From positions 1 to 7,077 of the forward strand of contig JAFVAA010000581.1 of assembly GCA_017476305.1 (NCBI GenBank): a stretch of 7,077 bases of DNA. Reading direction: 5' to 3'. Positions 1-7,077 of this stretch are shown in pieces. The position numbers and the translations under genes were made by a program. The stretch is from Lachnospiraceae bacterium (lineage in GTDB: Bacteria; Bacillota; Clostridia; Lachnospirales; Lachnospiraceae). The notes beneath the pieces are model-generated. The model had not been told where the DNA came from. It ran no database searches and saw only the letters and a list, made by a program, of their open reading frames with translations. Positions within the stretch are counted from its first letter, which is position 1. Each line of letters opens with the position of its first letter.

Positions 1-1362
1 CTGGAGAGCAGGGATGATATCCTGGAATATATGCGTACTACCTTTACCATATCCGATCCCATTTTCCGTACCTTCATAAAAAGATTGAATATTCACTCCG
101 TCGATACGAAAGAAAAAAAGATTACGATTTTAATCGACGATTCTGAAATCGGTGGAAGTAAATCTTTTATAGAAGAAAAATACTCTACCTTTTTATCTGT
201 TTCGATTGAAGAAATCACTAAGGTACACTTTACAATTACCTTTATAGAAAAATCTGAGCTTCAAAAAGCAGACACAGATAAAAATGAAAAAAACAGTTCC
301 AAGCAAAAAATGTATTCCTCCATCAATCCGAATTATACCTTTGATACATTTATTGTCGGAGATAATAATAACTTTGCCCAGGCTGCTTCCTTAAAGGTAG
401 CAGAGGAGCCGGGAGGAAGCTATAACCCTCTTTTTATCTACGGTGGTGCAGGACTTGGAAAAACACATCTGATGCATGCCATTGCAAATCATATTTTGGA
501 CCATGATTCGCAAAAAAGAGTGGTTTATGTGACGAGCGAGACCTTTACCAATGAAATCGTGGAGGCACTTCGTGGTTCAAAGAAGGGAAGTACGGAGCCT
601 TTAAAGGAATTTCGTAAAAAATACAGGGAAAATGTAGACGTCCTTTTGATCGATGATATCCAGTTCATCATAGGAAAGGATTCCACGCAGCAGGAGTTTT
701 TCTTTACCTTTAGTGACTTGACCGACAATAAAAAGCAGGTCATCATATCATCCGATAAGCATCCGTCTACTATGACGACACTGGATGAACGCTACCGTTC
801 CCGTTTCGAAATGGGAATCACGGTAGATGTGAAGCCGCCGACCTACGAAACACGTATGGCTATTTTGCGTTCAAAAGTGGAAAATGAACACATTTATATA
901 GAAGATTCTATTTTAGACTATATTGCAGATAATATTGTTTCAAACATACGTGAACTGCAGGGAGCCATCAATAAAGTAATCTCCTTTGCAAAGCTCTGTG
1001 GAAAGGAAGTGACCATGGATCTGGCAAAAGAGGCGTTGGCAGATAAAATTAATCCAAACTTAAAAAGGCAGATCACGATTGATTACATATTGGAAATGGT
1101 AGCAGACCACTTTAATATTCCAATCAATGACATTTTATCAAAATCCAGAAAGGGAGATATTGTTTACGCCAGACATATCTGCATGTACTTATGCCGGAGC
1201 CTGACAGGAAACTCCTTAGTGGAAATAGGTAATAAAATAGGAAACAGGGATCACTCCACTGTACTTCACAGTGTAGATACCATTGAAGGCCAGTTAAAAA
1301 ACAACGATCCCGAAACGATTACAAATATCGATGTTCTAAAGAAAAAAATCGATCCGGAGTAA
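1..1362 (+). CDS. dnaA: Chromosomal replication initiator protein DnaA, 5'-truncated by the window edge
   Basis: DnaA is the AAA+ ATPase that binds DnaA boxes at oriC, melts the origin and helps load the replicative helicase. Counting codons from base 1, a short domain I (DPIFRTFIKRL, then IHSV) is followed by a variable polar linker at about 85-105. The AAA+ core has Walker A GGAGLGKT at 148-155, Walker B LLIDDIQF with D218/D219, a box VII-like ERYRSRF around 263-269, and sensor 2 NIRELQG from 315. Domain IV carries the DNA-binding signature GNRDHSTVLHS at 414-424. The frame is open to base 1. The Met at 31 has no well-placed ribosome site, and starting there would cut into the first helix of domain I, so the true start probably lies a few codons before the window. 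Identity is certain; only the start is unseen. Confidence 0.97.
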   Translation: MESRDDILEYMRTTFTISDPIFRTFIKRLNIHSVDTKEKKITILIDDSEIGGSKSFIEEKYSTFLSVSIEEITKVHFTITFIEKSELQKADTDKNEKNSSKQKMYSSINPNYTFDTFIVGDNNNFAQAASLKVAEEPGGSYNPLFIYGGAGLGKTHLMHAIANHILDHDSQKRVVYVTSETFTNEIVEALRGSKKGSTEPLKEFRKKYRENVDVLLIDDIQFIIGKDSTQQEFFFTFSDLTDNKKQVIISSDKHPSTMTTLDERYRSRFEMGITVDVKPPTYETRMAILRSKVENEHIYIEDSILDYIADNIVSNIRELQGAINKVISFAKLCGKEVTMDLAKEALADKINPNLKRQITIDYILEMVADHFNIPINDILSKSRKGDIVYARHICMYLCRSLTGNSLVEIGNKIGNRDHSTVLHSVDTIEGQLKNNDPETITNIDVLKKKIDPE

Positions 1363-1366
1363 ACCG

Positions 1367-1406
1367 TATGTTCATTTTGTGAATTTCTTTTTCACAAATG
1401 AACATA
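1367..1406. repeat. Long AT-rich inverted repeat just after the dnaA stop
   Basis: The left arm at 1367-1383 (TATGTTCATTTTGTGAA) and the right arm at 1391-1406 (TTCACAAATGAACATA) are complementary over 16 bp with a single bulged T. They enclose a 7-base loop, TTTCTTT. The repeat begins 4 bases after the dnaA stop codon. There is no T-tract after the stem in either direction, so it does not look like a standard intrinsic terminator. A TTTTTCACA DnaA-box-like site overlaps the loop and right arm. It could stabilise the dnaA mRNA 3' end, act as a weak terminator, or be a protein-binding palindrome near the origin. Confidence 0.8.
1388..1396 (+). promoter_or_regulatory. Possible DnaA box (TTTTTCACA)
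   Basis: This matches the relaxed pattern TTWTNCACA and differs from the consensus TTATCCACA at two positions. It overlaps the right half of the palindrome after dnaA. In AT-rich DNA a chance match is quite possible; the position between dnaA and dnaN is what makes it worth recording. Confidence 0.35.
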
Positions 1407-1469
1407 TATCGTTGAAAAAGAAGATACAAAGAAATATCCTGTTTTTTTGAAGAGTGAATAATTTTTACT

Positions 1470-1478
1470 TTTTTCACA
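1470..1478 (+). promoter_or_regulatory. Possible DnaA box (TTTTTCACA), second copy
   Basis: This is the same nine bases as the site at 1388-1396, in the same orientation, 82 bases downstream and inside a very AT-rich stretch. It fits TTWTNCACA but lies in a T-rich run, where such matches arise easily. Confidence 0.35.
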
Positions 1479-1563
1479 TGATTTTTTAAAATTTAAACAA
1501 CTTATCAGAAAGAAAAAAGCAGATAATAAAAGACAACTTTATATTATGAACATGATAACAGGC

Positions 1564-1569
1564 TATAAT
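1564..1569 (+). promoter_or_regulatory. Possible -10 element for dnaN
   Basis: A perfect TATAAT lies 87 bases before the dnaN start. At the usual distance upstream only poor -35 candidates are seen (for example TTATAT at 1539-1544 with a 19-base spacer), and no extended -10 TGn precedes it. In so AT-rich a segment a chance hexamer is plausible. It would give dnaN its own transcript in addition to read-through from dnaA. Confidence 0.3.
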
Positions 1570-1655
1570 AAGATAGCTAAGAATAAAATTAAGTATTATA
1601 TATTTATAAAGAGCTTTGACAAAGATACATTAAGGTGGAAGAATGGGAGGCAGTT

Positions 1656-2759
1656 ATGAACATCATCTGTAATACGCAGAAATTATTAGACGGAATAAAT
1701 ATTGCTTTAAAAGCAATTCCCGGAAAATCTACAATGGCGATATTAGAGTGTATGGTCATAGAGGCAAAGGAAGGAGTTATTAAGCTGGTTTCAAATGATC
1801 TGGAAATCGGAATTGAAACAATTATTGAGGGTGATATAAAGGAAGAAGGATCCGTAGCAGTTAATGCAAAATTACTATTTGAAATTATAAGGAAATTAAA
1901 ATTAGATGAGATAAAAATGAATGTAGACGGCAATTATGTTATTAATATCAGTGATGGAAAATCGAAATTTAATATTTCAGCCAAGTCACCAGAGGAATTT
2001 CCATTTTTACCTGCTATTGTTAAAAATGACAGTATCGTGATTTCACAGTTTACTTTAAAGGAGATCATCAGACAGACTGTTTTTTCTAGTTCAGATAATG
2101 AGAATACAAAGATTATGACAGGAGAGCTTTTTGAGATAAAGGAAGATATGCTAAAGGTCGTTTCCTTAGATGGTCATCGTATTTCCATTCGAAAGGTCCG
2201 GCTAAAAAATTCTTATGAGGATAACAGCGTAATTATTCCTGGAAAGACTTTAATTGAGATCAGTAAAATTTTAAATGGTGGTATAGAAGACAATGTAACG
2301 ATTTATTTTACAGAAAAGCATGCGCTGTTCGAATTTGATCAGACAATTTTTCTATCCAGATTGATTGAGGGGGATTACTATAAGATTGACAAAATGTTGT
2401 CAAGTGATTATGAGACAAAGCTGACAGTAAACAGAACAGAAATGTTAGAATGCATTGACAGGACAACTACACTGATCAAAGAGTCAGAGAAAAAGCCGGT
2501 AATCATTGATATCAAGGATGACAGCATGGGATTTTCCATTCATTCGGCGACTGGTTCTATGGATGAGAAGGTTAATGTGACAAAGGAAGGAAATGATATT
2601 TTGATTGGATTTAATCCAAGATTTTTGATGGATGCGCTTCGTGTGATCGATGACGAGGAAATCACGATTTACATGATCAATCCAAAGGCACAATGCTTTA
2701 TTAAAAATGAGGATGAGAGCTATATTTATCTGATCTTACCGGTAAATTTCAAGTCTTAA
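1656..2759 (+). CDS. dnaN: DNA polymerase III beta subunit (sliding clamp)
   Basis: DnaN forms the ring-shaped dimeric clamp that tethers DNA polymerase III to DNA and serves as a docking platform for repair and replication proteins. The 367 residues fit the family's usual length and its three tandem clamp folds. The N-terminus (ICNTQKLLDGINIALKAIP, then KSTMAILECM) is typical of clostridial clamps. The conserved DGHR turn is at 172-175, and the protein ends in the usual YLILPVNFK-like strand. I chose the ATG at 1656 because GGGAGG at 1645-1650 sits 5 bases before it and the protein then starts where family members do. An in-frame GTG at 1635 would add seven residues (VEEWEAV) that the family lacks and would encode the ribosome site itself. 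The gene lies 293 bases after dnaA. Confidence 0.97.
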   Translation: MNIICNTQKLLDGINIALKAIPGKSTMAILECMVIEAKEGVIKLVSNDLEIGIETIIEGDIKEEGSVAVNAKLLFEIIRKLKLDEIKMNVDGNYVINISDGKSKFNISAKSPEEFPFLPAIVKNDSIVISQFTLKEIIRQTVFSSSDNENTKIMTGELFEIKEDMLKVVSLDGHRISIRKVRLKNSYEDNSVIIPGKTLIEISKILNGGIEDNVTIYFTEKHALFEFDQTIFLSRLIEGDYYKIDKMLSSDYETKLTVNRTEMLECIDRTTTLIKESEKKPVIIDIKDDSMGFSIHSATGSMDEKVNVTKEGNDILIGFNPRFLMDALRVIDDEEITIYMINPKAQCFIKNEDESYIYLILPVNFKS

Positions 2760-2912
2760 GGAGCTGTCAAAAAGTAAAAATACTTTTGTCGTTTGCTATA
2801 GAAATTTATTTTCTGAATTTTTTCAGAAAATGAGGATGTTTCCATTGTTTTAGCGGGAAAAGGCAAATCTGAGCGTAAGTGGGTAAAATAATAAAAAAGA
2901 AAGAGTGATAGT
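2760..2912. other. dnaN-yaaA gap with two small AT-rich hairpins
   Basis: No gene is supported here; the only forward ATG-started readings are a few codons long. Two short stem-loops are visible. One at 2770-2787 has arms AAAAGTA and TACTTTT around an AAAA loop. The other at 2808-2831 has perfect 10-base arms, ATTTTCTGAA and TTCAGAAAAT, around TTTT. Neither has a GC-rich stem plus T-tract, so strong termination is not expected. They may modulate mRNA processing between dnaN and the S4-recF pair. Confidence 0.6.
2808..2831. repeat. Perfect 10-bp inverted repeat between dnaN and yaaA
   Basis: The arms at 2808-2817 and 2822-2831 are exact complements around a TTTT loop. U-A and U-G pairs can extend the stem by about three more positions in RNA. 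The stem is AT-rich, with only two G-C pairs, and lacks a following T-run, so it is a weak terminator at best. It could be an RNase-protection or processing hairpin, or a binding palindrome. Confidence 0.6.
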
Positions 2913-3125
2913 ATGAAAGCGATAGAAATTCGGGATGATTTTATCAAGCTGGGACAGCTTTTAAAGCTCGCTGACCTTGTATCCTCCGGTGTGGAGGCAA
3001 AAATGGTAATTACCGAGGGGAAGGTGAAGGTAAATGGAGAAGTAGAAACCAGACGGGGAAAAAAAATTTATCCACAGGATGTGGTGGAATTTCAGGGAAC
3101 TGAAGTTACAGTGATTGGAGAATGA
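2913..3125 (+). CDS. yaaA: Small S4-domain RNA-binding protein (YaaA/RlbA type)
   Basis: This 70-residue protein is essentially one S4 RNA-binding fold. The core is IKLGQLLKLADLVSSGVEAK (about 12-31), followed by ITEGKVKVNGEVETRRGKK (about 34-52), then IYPQDVVEF. The second segment is the hallmark S4 turn, with VNG and the basic RRGKK. Family members of this size sit between dnaN and recF across Firmicutes. The B. subtilis homologue is called YaaA or RlbA and is linked to ribosome assembly; that role is known of the family, not shown here. The ribosome site is weak (AAAGAG ending 7 bases before the ATG). The stop codon is 3 bases before recF, whose Shine-Dalgarno lies inside this gene's last codons, so the two are likely co-translated. 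A consensus DnaA box, TTATCCACA, occurs within it at 3068-3076. Confidence 0.92.
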   Translation: MKAIEIRDDFIKLGQLLKLADLVSSGVEAKMVITEGKVKVNGEVETRRGKKIYPQDVVEFQGTEVTVIGE

Positions 3126-3128
3126 TTT

Positions 3129-6244
<3,116 letters not shown>

Positions 6245-6275
6245 TTTTGGAAAAATGACGCGTGTTTATGTATGC

Positions 6276-6434
6276 TTTGAGTCTGCCTGATGAATAGAAA
6301 ATATTAACCGTCGGCACGCTCTCGCTACCTTCGCCAGCGCAGCAGTACATAAGCACCTAAAATACAGGTGCTAAGTACTGGCGGGCTTAGAGTGCACTCC
6401 GTTTAATATTTTCTATTTATCAGGCAGATTTAAA
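6276..6434 (+). repeat. Long nested inverted repeat, possible MITE-like element or structured RNA
   Basis: The outer arms 6276-6307 and 6403-6434 pair over 32 positions with no gap: 29 Watson-Crick pairs and three G-T pairs (6279/6431, 6281/6429, 6292/6418). Between them, 6308-6342 is unusually GC-rich, about 70% against an AT-rich surround. An apical hairpin has arms 6343-6358 and 6366-6380 around the loop AAAATAC; it forms 7-bp and 6-bp helices separated by a small internal loop. The part in between pairs only partly, for example CGCT with AGCG at 6323-6339. I see no transposase and no clear target-site duplication at either edge. It could be a non-autonomous mobile palindrome, a transcript-stabilising or attenuating structure between the gyrase genes, or a small RNA. 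Confidence 0.85.
6343..6380 (+). repeat. Apical hairpin inside the gyrB-gyrA element
   Basis: CAGTAC (6343-6348) pairs with GTACTG (6375-6380), and AGCACCT (6352-6358) pairs with AGGTGCT (6366-6372). The two helices are separated by a 3x2 internal loop and capped by the 7-base loop AAAATAC. The helix is fairly GC-rich for this genome and would be stable alone. It is not followed by a T-tract, so on its own it is not a standard terminator. Confidence 0.75.
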
Positions 6435-6501
6435 TTTAGTAGGAACACGCTGGTTTTTGAAAATATCTTATGTTCTCAGATTTTTAAAGGGTGTAAGAGA
6501 G

Positions 6502-6530
6502 TTTATAAATTAAAATATATGATATATATT
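6502..6530 (+). promoter_or_regulatory. Weak promoter candidate for gyrA
   Basis: TTTATA at 6502-6507 (4 of 6 to TTGACA) and TATATT at 6525-6530 (5 of 6 to TATAAT) are 17 bases apart and end 32 bases before the gyrA start. The segment is so AT-rich that chance matches are expected. It would allow gyrA transcription even if the upstream hairpin reduces read-through from gyrB. Confidence 0.25.
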
Positions 6531-6562
6531 TGTTCTTAGTATGGGAAGAAAGGGAGGATAAC

Positions 6563-7077
6563 ATGGACGAAAATATTTTCGATAAAATACAGGAAGTGGA
6601 CCTGAAAAAGACCATGGAAACTTCTTACATAGATTATGCGATGTCTGTCATAGCGGCGAGAGCACTTCCGGATGTCAGGGATGGGTTAAAGCCTGTGCAG
6701 AGAAGGATTCTCTATGCGATGATCGAGTTAAATAATGGGCCGGACAAGCCGCACCGTAAATGTGCGCGTATTGTCGGTGATACGATGGGTAAATATCATC
6801 CGCATGGTGACAGCTCGATTTATGGAGCTCTTGTTAATATGGCACAGGAGTGGAACACCCGTTATCCTTTAGTAGACGGACATGGAAACTTCGGTTCTGT
6901 GGATGGTGACGGGGCAGCAGCCATGCGTTATACAGAGGCGAGACTTTCTAAAATTACTGTGGAAATGCTGGCAGATATTAATAAAGACACGGTAGATTTT
7001 ACACCGAACTTTGATGAGACGGAGAGAGAGCCTGTAGTGCTTCCGTCCAGATATCCGAATCTTCTCGTGAATGGTAC
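6563..7077 (+). CDS. gyrA: DNA gyrase subunit A, N-terminal part (cut by window end)
   Basis: GyrA is the DNA-cleaving and rejoining subunit of gyrase and forms the A2B2 tetramer with GyrB. Only 171 complete codons are present, and the frame is open at the right edge. The ATG at 6563 has a strong AGGGAGG site 5 bases upstream. The start [35 protein letters not shown] is the typical entry into the breakage-reunion domain. [13 protein letters not shown] (76-88) contains the quinolone-determining region, and [10 protein letters not shown] carries the catalytic Tyr123 (E. coli Tyr122). The residue matching E. coli Ser83 is Ser84, while that matching Asp87 is Gly88, discussed in the findings. ParC is unlikely given the adjacent gyrB. 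Confidence 0.97.
   Translation, partial: MDENIFDKIQEVDLKKTMETSYIDYAMSVIAARALPDVRDGLKPVQRRILYAMIELNNGPDKPHRKCARIVGDTMGKYHPHGDSSIYGALVNMAQEWNTRYPLVDGHGNFGSVDGDGAAAMRYTEARLSKITVEMLADINKDTVDFTPNFDETEREPVVLPSRYPNLLVNG

Larger units (their letters stand above)
1363..1655. other. AT-rich dnaA-dnaN intergenic region, candidate oriC/unwinding segment
   Basis: This 293-base gap holds no credible gene. It is strongly AT-rich, especially 1440-1625, with runs of T and A and stacked TATA-like stretches. Two exact matches to the relaxed DnaA-box pattern TTWTNCACA are visible, both TTTTTCACA, at 1388-1396 and 1470-1478. A one-mismatch copy on the other strand, AGTGAATAA, lies at 1453-1461. No consensus TTATCCACA is present. 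In many Firmicutes one or both gaps flanking dnaA form oriC, so this is a reasonable origin or DUE candidate. The stronger box cluster could equally lie upstream of dnaA, outside the window. The origin role is inference. Confidence 0.45.
6245..6562. other. gyrB-gyrA intergenic region with long nested hairpin element
   Basis: This 318-base stretch has no credible protein gene. Bases 6276-6434 form a long nested inverted repeat. The shoulders 6251-6266 and 6444-6458 are also complementary (GCGTGTT with AACACGC, AAAAA with TTTTT), so about 208 bases can fold into one imperfect hairpin. The remainder, 6459-6550, is AT-rich and holds a weak promoter candidate before the gyrA ribosome site, AGGGAGG at 6551-6557. 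In many relatives gyrB and gyrA are close together, so this looks like an inserted or specially evolved spacer. Confidence 0.75.

Noticed and set aside
1616..1644. TTGACA at 1616-1621 as a -35 box for dnaN
   Set aside because: At normal spacing the -10 (AAGAAT, 1639-1644) would be poor and would overlap the dnaN ribosome-site region, leaving almost no leader.
1635..1655. Earlier in-frame GTG start for dnaN
   Set aside because: It would add VEEWEAV, which clamp proteins lack, and would place the strong GGGAGG ribosome site inside the coding region. The ATG at 1656 fits both spacing and family N-terminus.
1604..1933. Reverse-strand open frame of 109 codons over the dnaN start
   Set aside because: It is antisense to the conserved clamp N-terminus, with Ser/Ile/Phe-rich composition expected from the complement of AT-rich coding DNA.
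2756..2947. Reverse-strand reading frame of 63 codons across the dnaN-yaaA gap, with a hydrophobic start
   Set aside because: It would begin at TTG without a Shine-Dalgarno, overlaps the start of yaaA antisense, and its hydrophobic and Phe/Tyr-rich content follows from A-rich DNA read on the other strand.
6276..6434. Insertion sequence or CRISPR interpretation of the gyrB-gyrA repeat
   Set aside because: There is no transposase frame, no target-site duplication that I can see, and no repeated unit-spacer pattern; the symmetry is a single nested palindrome.

Overview
This window is a classic chromosomal replication-origin neighbourhood: dnaA (5' end missing), dnaN, a small S4-domain gene of the yaaA/rlbA type, recF, gyrB and the first 171 codons of gyrA, all on the + strand. 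The low GC content, strong AGGAGG-type ribosome sites, this gene order and the protein style (PLRGK in Gyr[12 protein letters not shown] in GyrA) point to a low-GC Firmicute of class Clostridia. Lachnospiraceae is the most likely family, but that is judged from remembered family patterns and not from a search.

Layout: 1-1362 is dnaA, open at the left edge. 1363-1655 is an AT-rich gap with a long inverted repeat just after the dnaA stop and two TTTTTCACA matches to the relaxed DnaA-box pattern; it is a candidate oriC or unwinding region. 1656-2759 is dnaN. 2760-2912 is a gap with two small AT-rich hairpins. 2913-3125 is the S4 gene and 3129-4211 is recF, only 3 bases apart and probably translationally coupled. 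4212-4282 is a short leader with a 9-bp inverted repeat. 4283-6244 is gyrB. 6245-6562 separates gyrB from gyrA and is dominated by a long nested hairpin, with a 32-bp outer stem and a separate apical hairpin. 6563-7077 is the start of gyrA.

The genes form one functional set. DnaA opens the origin, DnaN is the polymerase clamp, RecF loads recombinase at gaps and stalled forks, and GyrB with GyrA make DNA gyrase, which removes the positive supercoils made by replication. The S4 protein is a small RNA-binding protein that habitually sits between dnaN and recF.

I see no new multi-gene system here; the coding content is core housekeeping. The parts not explained by known genes are the large gyrB-gyrA hairpin element, the inverted repeat after dnaA with its overlapping DnaA-box-like site, and a Gly at the GyrA position equivalent to E. 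coli Asp87.
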